A stretch of DNA of 6,306 nucleotides, taken from the NCBI GenBank assembly GCA_018065475.1, contig JAGHTD010000164.1:1-6306 (forward strand), read 5' to 3'. The stretch comes from Candidatus Colimorpha enterica. Its GTDB lineage: Bacteria > Bacillota > Clostridia > Oscillospirales > CAG-272. The notes beneath the pieces were generated by a model. That model was given only the letters and a program-made list of their open reading frames with translations. It did not search any database and was not told the origin of the DNA. Position numbers and translations under genes: made by a program. Position 1 is the first letter of the stretch. Every line of letters begins with the position of its first letter. This document shows positions 1 to 6,306 of the stretch, one piece after another.

Positions 1-2240
1 CTCATACCCATACCGCCTCTGCCGTGGGCGTTGAACTCTTCAAACGACGTTCTCTTGCCGAAGCCGTTTTCGGTGACGGTCAGAAGCTCTCTGCCCTCCG
101 AAACGACGGTGACGCCCGCAATATAGTCCTCGGGTGAACGGAACTTCATAGCTCTTACGCCCGAAGCCGCACGTCCCATAACTCTGACGAGCGACGCCTT
201 GAAACGAAGCGCGGAGCCGTCCGTGGTGGCAAAGACAAGCTCGTCCTCGTCGCCCACGAGCCCTGCGTAGATGAGCTCATCGGTCTCTTCCTTGAAGTTG
301 ATGGCTCTCTTGCCCGCCTTGCGCTGATACTCGAAGTCGGAGACCTTACATCTCTTAACGATACCGTTGCGGGTGACCATCGTGAGCGTCCTGTCGTCGT
401 CGAAGGACGAGAGGGAGATCATCGCGGTGATCTTCTCGTTCTCCTCCATCTCTATCACGTTGTGGGAGTAGGTTCCCTTTGCGGTACGGCTCGCCTCGGG
501 GATCATATACGCTTTCAGGTGGTGTACCATTCCCCTGTTGGTGAAGAGAAGGAGGTAGGAGTGCGAACCCACGGCGACCATCGTATCGACGATGTCGTCC
601 TCCTTCGTCTGCATACCGATGATGCCCTTTCCTCCTCTGCGCTGTGCGGAGTAGGTGTCGGAGGGTATGCGCTTGATATATCCGTCCTTGGTGAGGGTGA
701 TGACCGCCGTGTGACGCTCGATGAGGTCCTCGTAAACGATCTCCTTCTCGGCGGCGACGATCGCCGTCTTTCTGTCGTCGGAATATCTGTTCTTTATGTC
801 GGTGAGCTCGGTCTTGACGATCTCTTTTACCCTTTCCTCGTGCGCAAGGATGTCCTTGTAGTCTGCGATGAGCTCGAGGAGCTTGTTCAGCTCGTTCTCC
901 GTCTTCTGTCTTTCAAGTCCGGTGAGCTTGCCGAGCGTCATATCGACGATCGCCTGTGCCTGAGCGTCGGAAAGGCCGTATCTGTCGCAGAGCGTTTCCT
1001 TTGCCTCGACTATCGAGGGGGATGTCTTCATTATCTGAACGATCTCGTCGATGTGGTCAAGGGCGATGAGGTAGCCCTCGAGGATGTGCGCTCTTGCCTG
1101 CGCCTTTTTGAGGTTGTATTCGGTGCGTCTGGTGACGACTTCCTTCTGGTGGTCGATGTAGTAGTCGAGCACCTGCGGGAGAGAGAGCACCTTCGGCTCG
1201 CCGTTTACGATCGCAAGCATATTGACGGAGCAGGTGTCCTGAAGACGGGACATCTTGTAGAGCTTGTTTAAGATGACCTCGCCGTTTGCGTCCTTGCGGT
1301 AGTCGATGACTATGCGTACGCCGCCCTCTCCGCTCGAAAGGTCGGTCATATCGGTGATGCCCTCGATCTTCTTGTCCTTGACGAGGTCGGCGATGTTTTC
1401 CACAAGCACCGACTTGTTGAGCATATAGGGGACGTCGGTGATCGTTATTCTGTGCTTTTCGTCGTCGATCGTCGCCGTGGAACGGACCATAACCTTGCCC
1501 TGACCGGTCGTATATGCTTCAAGAATACCGTTCTTGCCGTAGATAGTGCCTCCCGTCGGGAAGTCGGGGCCCTTGATGTACTCCATAAGCTGGGGAACGG
1601 TGCAGTCGGGGTTGTCGATACGGAAAAGCGTTCCGTCGATGACCTCGCCGAGGTTGTGGGGAGGAATGTTCGTCGCCATACCGACAGCGATACCTACCGC
1701 GCCGTTTACGAGCAGGTTGGGGAACCTTGACGGAAGAACCGACGGCTCGTCGCGTGTGTTGTCGAAGTTGCGGTCCATCTTTACGACGTCCTTGTCGATG
1801 TCCGCCATCATCTCCTCGGAGAGACGGCTGAGACGCGCCTCGGTGTAACGGTATGCCGCTGCCTCGTCGCCGTCGATGGTACCGAAGTTGCCGTGTCCCT
1901 CTACAAGCGGATAACGGTAGGAGAACCACTGCGCCATTCTGACCAGTGAGCCGTAAACCGCCGCGTCGCCGTGCGGATGATAACGTCCGAGGACGTTACC
2001 GACCGTCGTCGCCGACTTTCTGAAAGGGTTGTCGTGCGTGAGGTGATCCTCGTACATTGCGTAAAGGATACGCCTCTGTCCGGGCTTCATACCGTCCCTT
2101 ACGTCGGGGAGCGCACGGGAAACGATGACGCTCATCGCATATTGGATGAACGACGTCTGTATCTCCTTTTCCATTCCGATATCAACTATTTTCTGATCCG
2201 GATATTCGTAGTCAATTATTTTGTCTTCTTTTCTTGCCAT
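1..2240 (-). CDS. gyrA: DNA gyrase subunit A (3' end beyond the window)
   Basis: This encodes the cleavage and wrapping subunit of DNA gyrase, which with GyrB introduces negative supercoils using ATP. I translated it from the ATG at 2240; 746 codons are visible and the frame is open to the left edge. The family is usually about 800-870 residues, so roughly the last 80-120 are missing. Seen directly: the N-terminal breakage-reunion domain with HPHGD at 88-92, the catalytic pair Arg131-Tyr132 in AAAYRYTEARLS (equal to E. coli Tyr122), the intercalating Ile184 in GIAVGMATNIPPHN, and a coiled-coil region near 340-490 (HILEGYLIALDHID, then QAQAIVDMTLGKLTGLE). The canonical GyrA box QRRGGKG at 533-539 marks it as GyrA rather than ParC. 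Beta-pinwheel blade repeats follow at about 583-589, 638-647, 688-698 and 739-746. Ala93 and Gly97 occupy the quinolone-contact positions. The start follows GGTGA at a 4-nt spacing; an alternative start at Met23 lacks support. Confidence 0.97.
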   Translation of the reverse strand, partial: MARKEDKIIDYEYPDQKIVDIGMEKEIQTSFIQYAMSVIVSRALPDVRDGMKPGQRRILYAMYEDHLTHDNPFRKSATTVGNVLGRYHPHGDAAVYGSLVRMAQWFSYRYPLVEGHGNFGTIDGDEAAAYRYTEARLSRLSEEMMADIDKDVVKMDRNFDNTRDEPSVLPSRFPNLLVNGAVGIAVGMATNIPPHNLGEVIDGTLFRIDNPDCTVPQLMEYIKGPDFPTGGTIYGKNGILEAYTTGQGKVMVRSTATIDDEKHRITITDVPYMLNKSVLVENIADLVKDKKIEGITDMTDLSSGEGGVRIVIDYRKDANGEVILNKLYKMSRLQDTCSVNMLAIVNGEPKVLSLPQVLDYYIDHQKEVVTRRTEYNLKKAQARAHILEGYLIALDHIDEIVQIMKTSPSIVEAKETLCDRYGLSDAQAQAIVDMTLGKLTGLERQKTENELNKLLELIADYKDILAHEERVKEIVKTELTDIKNRYSDDRKTAIVAAEKEIVYEDLIERHTAVITLTKDGYIKRIPSDTYSAQRRGGKGIIGMQTKEDDIVDTMVAVGSHSYLLLFTNRGMVHHLKAYMIPEASRTAKGTYSHNVIEMEENEKITAMISLSSFDDDRTLTMVTRNGIVKRCKVSDFEYQRKAGKRAINFKEETDELIYAGLVGDEDELVFATTDGSALRFKASLVRVMGRAASGVRAMKFRSPEDYIAGVTVVSEGRELLTVTENGFGKRTSFEEFNAHGRGGMGM

Positions 2241-2244
2241 TTTT

Positions 2245-2249
2245 TCACC
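2245..2249 (-). promoter_or_regulatory. Likely ribosome binding site of gyrA
   Basis: GGTGA on the minus strand lies 4 nt before the ATG at 2240 and matches the 3' part of the consensus AAGGAGGTGA. It supports the chosen gyrA start. A second purine stretch, AAGGAAG, lies 14 nt upstream inside the hairpin; that is rather far for a standard site but could help ribosome recruitment when the hairpin is open. Confidence 0.5.
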
Positions 2250-2254
2250 GTTTT

Positions 2255-2276
2255 CTTCCTTCTTGAAAGAAGGAAG
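2255..2276 (-). promoter_or_regulatory. Perfect 10-bp inverted repeat (hairpin) just upstream of gyrA
   Basis: On the gyrA sense strand the left arm CTTCCTTCTT and right arm AAGAAGGAAG are perfect reverse complements separated by TC. In RNA this would most likely fold as a 9-bp stem with a UUCA loop. The right arm is a purine stretch resembling a Shine-Dalgarno sequence (AAGGAAG) ending 14 nt before the ATG, so the fold would hide it. No U-run follows, which argues against a terminator. A role in controlling gyrA translation or mRNA stability is inference. It could also be a protein-binding palindrome on DNA. Confidence 0.5.
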
Positions 2277-2291
2277 CTAAGAACTTTCAAG
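2262..2291 (-). repeat. Alternative 8-bp stem overlapping the gyrA hairpin
   Basis: On the sense strand CTTGAAAG (2291-2284) is the exact reverse complement of CTTTCAAG (2269-2262), with a 14-nt loop between them. The second arm covers the loop of the 10-bp hairpin and parts of both its arms, so the two structures cannot form together. The arrangement resembles an anti-sequestering switch, but the arms are short and the region has low complexity. No ligand-binding domain is visible in the 86-nt gap. Confidence 0.3.
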
Positions 2292-2326
2292 CTATAATAT
2301 TCAATATCAAACGTCGGATTATAATT

Positions 2327-4303
2327 TTATACATCCAAATACTCCGCAAACCTCGCGTTCTCCTCGATATACTTCTTTCTCGAGGGGACGTCGGTACCCA
2401 TGAGGAGTGAGAGCATTTCGGAGCACATCTCGGCGTCGGTGACGTCAACGCGCTTTATCGTACGTGTTGCGGGGTCCATCGTGGTCGTGAAGAGCTCCTT
2501 CGCGTCCATTTCACCGAGACCTTTGTATCTGTCTGCTCTGATGCCGTTTCCGCCGCCCATTTTCTGAATGTAGAAGTCCCTCTCCTCGTCGGTGAAGGCG
2601 TAGTACATCTCACCCTTGCCCGACGCTCTCTTTACGCAGTAGAGCGGCGGCTGTGCAAGATAGACGTGGCCGTCTTCAAGGAGCTGTCTCATGTGACGGT
2701 AGAAGAAGGTGAGGAGCAGTATTCTGATATGCGAGCCGTCAACGTCGGCATCCGCCATGATTATGATCTTGCCGTAGCGGAGCTTTTCGATGTTGAACTC
2801 GTCGCCGATACCGCAGCCGAGTGCCTGGATTATAGGCGTGAGCGACATATTGCCGTAAACCTTGTCGGGGCGCACCTTTTCGACGTTGAGCACCTTGCCT
2901 CGGAGCGGAAGGATCGCCTGGAAGCGGGGATCGCGTCCGTCCTTTGCGGAACCTCCTGCGGAGTCTCCCTCCACAAGATAGACCTCGGTGAGCGCAACGT
3001 TCTTTTCGGCACAGTCAACGAGCTTTCCGGGGAGGGACGAACCCTCGAGGACGCTCTTTCTTCTCGTGCTTTCGCGGGCGTTCTTCGCCGCCTCTCTTGC
3101 CCTCTGCGCGGTCGTCGCCTTGTCGAGGATTATGCGGGCTATCGCGCCGTTCTCCTCCATGAACTCGGAGAACTTCTCATAGACCGCCTTGTTGACGAAG
3201 TTCCTCATCTCCTCGTTTCCGAGACGTCCCTTCGTCTGACCTTCAAACTCGGCGTTCTGAAGCTCGACGGAGATGACGGCCGTCATTCCCTCCGCACAGT
3301 CGGCGAAGGTGAGCTTCTTGTCGCTCTCTTTCAGCATTTTGAGCTTGAGGCCGTACTCGTTTATGACCTTCGTGACCGCCCTCTGGAAGCCGTCAACGTG
3401 CATACCGCCGTCGGGCGTCACGATGTTGTTGGCGTAGGACATCATGATGGTGTCGTAGCTGTCAGTCCAGTTCATCGCTATCTCGCAGCCGGTGAAGTCC
3501 TTGACGCTTGAGATGTTGATGAGCTTATCGAAGAGCGGGGCGTTGTGGTTCGCCGTGTTGAGGTAGCTGACGTACTCTCTGATACCGCCCTCGTAGTGGA
3601 GGGTCTCGGTGACCGTCTCGGGATTCTGATCGGGGAGGTGTCTCTCGTCGGTGAAGACGATCTTCACTCCCGCATTGAGGAACGCCTGCTCTCTGAGACG
3701 GCGGAGGAGCGTCTTCCAGTCGAAGACCGTAGTCACCCTGAATATCTCCGCGTCGGGCTTGAAACGCACGTAGAGGCCGTGCTCGTCGGTTTCACCCATG
3801 CAGGTGTATTTGCCCTCGTCGCCCTCGGCGTTCTTGCCTCTGACGAATTTCTGACAATATTTGAAGCCGTCGCGCGCGTCCTCGTAGTAGAACCACTCGC
3901 TGAGGCCGTTTACGACCGAGGAGCCGACGCCGTGCAGACCGCCCGATACCTTGTAGCCCTTGCCGCCGAACTTTCCTCCGGCGTGAAGGACGGTGAAGAC
4001 GACCTCGGGGGTCGGCTTGCCGAGCTCTTCCTTGATACCCGTGGGTATGCCTCGTCCGTTATCCCTTACGGAGCAGGAGCCGTCCTCGTGAAGGATGACG
4101 TTGACCTCCGTGCAGTAGCCGGCGAGCGCCTCGTCGATAGAGTTGTCCACGATCTCGTAAACGAGGTGATGAAGACCTCTCTCGGAGGTGCTTCCTATAT
4201 ACATACCGGGGCGCGTTCTGACCGCTTCAAGGCCTTCGAGCACCGTTATGTCGTTCTCGTTGTATTCTTCGCTTTTTAAGTTCATCTGATCAATTTCGTC
4301 CAT
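2327..4303 (-). CDS. gyrB: DNA gyrase subunit B
   Basis: This is the ATPase and TOPRIM subunit of DNA gyrase, 658 residues from the chosen start and ending ...AEYLDV, close to the usual length of Gram-positive GyrB. Domains seen in order: GHKL ATPase with general base Glu50 in EIVDNSIDEAL, Asn54, Asp81 in DNGRGIP and GGLHGVG at 121-127; transducer domain with the ATP-contacting QTK at 356-358; TOPRIM with EGDSAGG at 445-451 (Glu445) and DADVDG at 518-523 (Asp518 and Asp520 as metal ligands); and the C-terminal RYKGLGEMD segment at 592-600. Arg468 in PLRGK is the Gram-positive form of E. coli Lys447. All catalytic residues are intact. I chose the ATG at 4303 because AGGA lies 9 nt upstream. 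The ATG at 4324 has only a 3-nt spacing, and the one at 4285, which best matches the B. subtilis N-terminal length, has no ribosome binding site. The gene overlaps the end of the remB-like gene by 14 nt, suggesting coupled translation. Confidence 0.97.
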   Translation of the reverse strand: MDEIDQMNLKSEEYNENDITVLEGLEAVRTRPGMYIGSTSERGLHHLVYEIVDNSIDEALAGYCTEVNVILHEDGSCSVRDNGRGIPTGIKEELGKPTPEVVFTVLHAGGKFGGKGYKVSGGLHGVGSSVVNGLSEWFYYEDARDGFKYCQKFVRGKNAEGDEGKYTCMGETDEHGLYVRFKPDAEIFRVTTVFDWKTLLRRLREQAFLNAGVKIVFTDERHLPDQNPETVTETLHYEGGIREYVSYLNTANHNAPLFDKLINISSVKDFTGCEIAMNWTDSYDTIMMSYANNIVTPDGGMHVDGFQRAVTKVINEYGLKLKMLKESDKKLTFADCAEGMTAVISVELQNAEFEGQTKGRLGNEEMRNFVNKAVYEKFSEFMEENGAIARIILDKATTAQRAREAAKNARESTRRKSVLEGSSLPGKLVDCAEKNVALTEVYLVEGDSAGGSAKDGRDPRFQAILPLRGKVLNVEKVRPDKVYGNMSLTPIIQALGCGIGDEFNIEKLRYGKIIIMADADVDGSHIRILLLTFFYRHMRQLLEDGHVYLAQPPLYCVKRASGKGEMYYAFTDEERDFYIQKMGGGNGIRADRYKGLGEMDAKELFTTTMDPATRTIKRVDVTDAEMCSEMLSLLMGTDVPSRKKYIEENARFAEYLDV

Positions 4304-4556
4304 TGTTTTCCGTCCTGTTTTCATCCGTCCTGCCGATGAGCGTCTGCACGCTCACCTGCGCGTAATATACCGAGTTGTCGGAGGTGACTATGAAGCTCTT
4401 GGGGAGCTCCTCTATCACCATCTCGGCGCGTCCTTCCTTTTCCGCGCGGCGGAGGAAGTTTTTCGTTATTTCGTTTTCCGTCGAGGTATCGGTATCGAAG
4501 ATCCCGATAATATCCTTCGAGCGCAGGGAAAAGTTGTTCCCCGCGTGCAGAAACAT
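4290..4556 (-). CDS. remB: DUF370 family protein, RemB (YaaB)-like regulator
   Basis: This is a small 88-residue protein of the DUF370 family. In B. subtilis RemB (YaaB) takes part in activating biofilm matrix genes, and the related RemA is a DNA-binding protein. The sequence aligns by eye with YaaB: MFLHAGNNF, then DIIGIFD at 15-21 (YaaB has DIVGIFD), then PKSFIVTSDNSVYYAQVSVQTL at about 52-73 (YaaB has PKSIVVTVQNIYYSPLSSSTL). The last 12 residues are polar and family-atypical and are encoded by the segment overlapping the gyrB start region. Its place directly before gyrB is the classic Firmicute position. I chose the ATG at 4556 because it reproduces the family N-terminus (MYIHLG). ATG 4565 and TTG 4571 are in-frame alternatives that overlap pepF, and none has a clear ribosome binding site. 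Since the pepF stop ends 1 nt before this ATG, translation may depend on reinitiation. Whether it controls matrix genes in this organism is unknown. Confidence 0.88.
   Translation of the reverse strand: MFLHAGNNFSLRSKDIIGIFDTDTSTENEITKNFLRRAEKEGRAEMVIEELPKSFIVTSDNSVYYAQVSVQTLIGRTDENRTENNGRN
4309..4317 (-). promoter_or_regulatory. Likely ribosome binding site deciding the gyrB start
   Basis: CAGGACGGA on the minus strand contains AGGA, placed 9 nt before the ATG at 4303. An identical nonamer occurs 15 nt upstream (4332-4324) and runs directly into another in-frame ATG at 4324, but its AGGA is only 3 nt from that ATG. The spacing therefore favours 4303 as the main start. The site lies inside the coding tail of the upstream remB-like gene. 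Confidence 0.5.
4309..4338 (-). repeat. Imperfect 15-nt tandem repeat at the remB/gyrB junction
   Basis: On the minus strand the nonamer CAGGACGGA occurs at 4332-4324 and again at 4317-4309, exactly 15 nt apart, each followed by an A-rich segment. In the remB-like frame this gives the similar peptides RTDEN and RTEN in a row. In the gyrB direction each copy precedes an in-frame ATG. This looks like a small duplication of the ribosome binding site region. Confidence 0.55.
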
Positions 4557-4557
4557 C

Positions 4558-6306
4558 TTATTCATTTTCAAGTTCTTCGGTGAGCGAGATGATCTCGTCT
4601 ATATAGCCGCCGATCGTCTCCACCGTGTCCTCAAGCGTCCTAACGTCGGTGACGTCGATACCGCCGAGCTTCGCAAGCCCTGCGGGAGGGAGCGTTGAGC
4701 CCGCCGAGAGGACCTTCTTCCAGTCCTCGACCGCCTGCGCGCCTTCCTTTTCGATACGCTTCGCCATCTGCGTCGCTATCGACAGTCCCGCACTGTAAGT
4801 GTAGGAGTAAAGCCCCATATAGTAGTGCGGCTGTCTCATCCAGGTCAGCTCCGCGCCCTCGGTCAGCTCGACCGTGTCGCCCCAGAACTTTGCAAGCGTC
4901 TCACGGAATATTCCCGACAGCGTTTCGGCATCGACGCTCTCGCCCTTTTCGGCGAGGCGATAGACCTCACGCTGATAATACGCTTCGAGGAAGTGGGTGA
5001 CGAAGTTGTGGTAATAGGTGTTTGAGACCATATTCGACAGCACCCAGCGTCTGAAACGCTTATCGGTGCTGTTTTTCAGCATGCTGTGGGAGAGGAGCAC
5101 CTCGTTCATCGTCGAGGGTGCCTCCACGAAGTAGCGGGGAACGTCAACGTCGAATACCGACTGTGCCCCGTTGCAGAGGCGGAAGTGGCCGGCGTGGCCA
5201 AGCTCGTGCGCCGCCGTGAATACGTCGGACATCTTTCCGCACCAGCTCATAAGGATGAAGGTGTTGGCTCCGTAAGGGGAGGAGCAGAATCCGCCGGTGC
5301 ATTTGCCCTGATTCTGCGCGAAGTCGAACCAACGGTCGTCGAACGCCTCGTTTATCATCTTCACGTAGTCCTCGCCGAGGAGCGAAAGCCCTTCGGAGAT
5401 GATCTTCTTCGCCTCGGGGATAGTGACGTCGGGGGAGTAGTCCGGATCGATCGGGAGCTTGAGGTCGGCGTAGGTCATCCTGTCAAGCCCGTATATCTTC
5501 TTTATAAGCTCCGCGTATTTCCTCATGTGAGGAGCGAGCTTTTCCATTATCGTGTCTATATGGAGGTTATACGCTTCCTCGGTGATCCCGTCGTAATAGA
5601 GATCGTCGCCGAAGATGCTGTCAAACCCGCGTATCTCGCCCATTTTCTTCTGCGTGCGGACGTAGGAGTTGTAGGCGGCAGCCGTCGAGTTCTTATACTG
5701 CGCGATCTTGTCGTAGAAGGCGCGGTATGCGTTCCTTCTCACCTCGGTGTCGGGCTCGTATTCGTACTTGTCCTCATAGAGCGAGTAGCCGAGAGGATAG
5801 GTCTTTCCGTTCGCCTCAAAGTCGGGGAAGACCATGTCGGCGAGCTTTGCGTTGTTGTAGAAGGAATAAGGGGCGTCGAAGCTCTCGCTGAGCGAGGAAA
5901 GCACCTTTTCGGTCTCCGGGGAGAGCATGTGGGGCTTTCTGCGCTTTATCTCCTTTATACGGCAGGCGACGGCGGGATAGAGCTCCGCCGCACGGTCAAG
6001 CGTTTCGTCGCTTTGGGAGGCGATCTCAATATCCGAGAAGGACACGCGGGAGAAGAAGTCGTTTATGACGTCGTTCACCTTTGCCGCCCTTTTCTGCGCC
6101 GCAGTGTCGTAGTAGTCCGTCTCTACGGCAAGCTCGGCGTAGTTCCCGGCGATACCGCCGATGATCAGCGCCTCTTCCTCAATCTTGAAGAAGGCGACGA
6201 TGTTTTCCGCCGTGTTCAGCTTTCCTTTATATTTTTCGCCCTCTCCGGCAAGTACCTTCGGCCGGCCGAGCTTGCTTTGCAGTTCTTCCTCCGTCTTGCA
6301 CAGGAG
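4558..6306 (-). CDS. pepF: Oligoendopeptidase F, M3B zinc metallopeptidase (5' end beyond the window)
   Basis: PepF-type enzymes are cytoplasmic zinc endopeptidases that cut short peptides of roughly 7-17 residues. The frame is open to the right edge with 582 residues visible; the family is about 600, so only about 15-30 N-terminal residues and the start are missing. The visible N-terminus (ELQSKLGRPKVLAG, then YKGKLNTAENI) already matches the helical M3B N-domain. The zinc site is intact: HELGH at 5194-5208 (His367, Glu368, His371 of the visible fragment), and about 28 residues later the third ligand Glu395 in YFVEAPSTMNE. The C-terminal substrate-binding stretch HYYMGLYSYTYSAGLS, rich in His and Tyr, is also typical. 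GKCTGGFCSSPYGANTFILMSW just before the zinc site resembles the PepF consensus. No signal peptide can be judged because the start is absent. A GTG at 6078 is an internal in-frame codon, not the start. It probably shares an mRNA with the downstream remB-like gene. PepF paralogues are common, so the exact subgroup is uncertain. Confidence 0.94.
   Translation of the reverse strand, partial: LLCKTEEELQSKLGRPKVLAGEGEKYKGKLNTAENIVAFFKIEEEALIIGGIAGNYAELAVETDYYDTAAQKRAAKVNDVINDFFSRVSFSDIEIASQSDETLDRAAELYPAVACRIKEIKRRKPHMLSPETEKVLSSLSESFDAPYSFYNNAKLADMVFPDFEANGKTYPLGYSLYEDKYEYEPDTEVRRNAYRAFYDKIAQYKNSTAAAYNSYVRTQKKMGEIRGFDSIFGDDLYYDGITEEAYNLHIDTIMEKLAPHMRKYAELIKKIYGLDRMTYADLKLPIDPDYSPDVTIPEAKKIISEGLSLLGEDYVKMINEAFDDRWFDFAQNQGKCTGGFCSSPYGANTFILMSWCGKMSDVFTAAHELGHAGHFRLCNGAQSVFDVDVPRYFVEAPSTMNEVLLSHSMLKNSTDKRFRRWVLSNMVSNTYYHNFVTHFLEAYYQREVYRLAEKGESVDAETLSGIFRETLAKFWGDTVELTEGAELTWMRQPHYYMGLYSYTYSAGLSIATQMAKRIEKEGAQAVEDWKKVLSAGSTLPPAGLAKLGGIDVTDVRTLEDTVETIGGYIDEIISLTEELENE

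Larger units (their letters stand above)
2241..2326 (-). promoter_or_regulatory. gyrB-gyrA intergenic leader
   Basis: These 86 AT-rich nucleotides separate the gyrB stop from the gyrA start and are the only noncoding gap in the window. A TATAAT hexamer lies on the minus strand at 2323-2318, but no convincing -35 element sits 16-18 nt upstream, so an internal gyrA promoter is possible but unproven. Neither strand shows a hairpin followed by a T-run, so I see no intrinsic terminator between the two genes and read-through from gyrB into gyrA is expected. The half nearest gyrA contains a strong inverted repeat, annotated separately. Confidence 0.4.

Noticed and set aside
462..1271. Plus-strand open frame of 269 residues opposite gyrA
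   Set aside because: Antisense to well-conserved gyrA sequence including the GyrA box; the translation shows no known motif.
1..2240. Assignment as topoisomerase IV subunit A (ParC)
   Set aside because: The canonical GyrA box QRRGGKG is present at the start of the C-terminal domain and the gene follows gyrB directly.
2255..2276. The 10-bp inverted repeat as an intrinsic terminator
   Set aside because: No T-run follows the stem on either strand, and it lies only 14 nt before the gyrA start codon.
2293..2298. Plus-strand TATAAT as a -10 promoter element
   Set aside because: No -35-like hexamer at proper spacing upstream and it would drive only antisense transcription into gyrB.
2666..3511. 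Plus-strand open frame of 281 residues opposite gyrB
   Set aside because: It lies wholly antisense to a fully conserved gyrB, its translation is low-complexity and rich in Val, Leu, Arg and Asp without any family motif, and it follows from GC-biased codons on the other strand.
3545..4279. Plus-strand open frame of 244 residues opposite the gyrB N-terminal half
   Set aside because: Same antisense shadow pattern as above; no recognisable domain and no room for independent regulation.
4558..6078. Treating the GTG at 6078 as the pepF start
   Set aside because: The same frame stays open for 76 more codons to the window edge and those residues match the PepF N-domain, so the true start lies outside.

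Overview
The window holds four consecutive minus-strand genes: the 3' portion of an M3-family oligoendopeptidase F gene (pepF, running off the right edge), a small DUF370 gene of the RemB type, gyrB, and most of gyrA (running off the left edge). Transcription goes from right to left. Almost every base is coding. The only true intergenic gap is the 86 nt between gyrB and gyrA. No RNA gene, mobile element, CRISPR array or phage-like gene was seen.

The organism is probably a member of Bacillota, most likely an uncultured, moderately GC-rich Clostridia lineage of the gut type. This rests on three things seen here: the DUF370/RemB-gyrB-gyrA order, which is the familiar Firmicute arrangement near the origin; protein sequences that recall Bacillus/Clostridium homologues (for example an Arg in PLRGK of GyrB); and a PepF-type peptidase. 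In the classical arrangement dnaA, dnaN and recF lie upstream of remB. Here the gene directly upstream is pepF, so the origin-proximal cluster appears to have been split or rearranged.

Layout from right to left: 6306-4558 pepF (about 582 residues visible, N-terminus missing); 4556-4290 remB-like, starting 1 nt after the pepF stop; 4303-2327 gyrB, overlapping the end of remB by 14 nt; 2326-2241 an AT-rich leader with a perfect 10-bp inverted repeat and an alternative stem; 2240-1 gyrA (746 complete codons, C-terminal end missing). The tight spacing of the first three genes suggests one transcription unit with translational coupling. GyrB (ATPase and TOPRIM subunit) and GyrA (DNA cleavage and wrapping subunit) assemble into the A2B2 DNA gyrase that introduces negative supercoils. 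RemB-like proteins are small DNA-binding regulators in B. subtilis, and PepF is a cytoplasmic zinc peptidase with no obvious functional tie to gyrase.

This is mostly ordinary housekeeping DNA, and I see no sign of an undescribed system. The points most worth a second look are the GyrA quinolone-resistance region, which has Ala and Gly at the two key positions (93 and 97, equal to E. coli 83 and 87), the potential two-state RNA structure in front of gyrA, the 15-nt duplicated segment at the remB/gyrB junction, and the replacement of recF by pepF as upstream neighbour.
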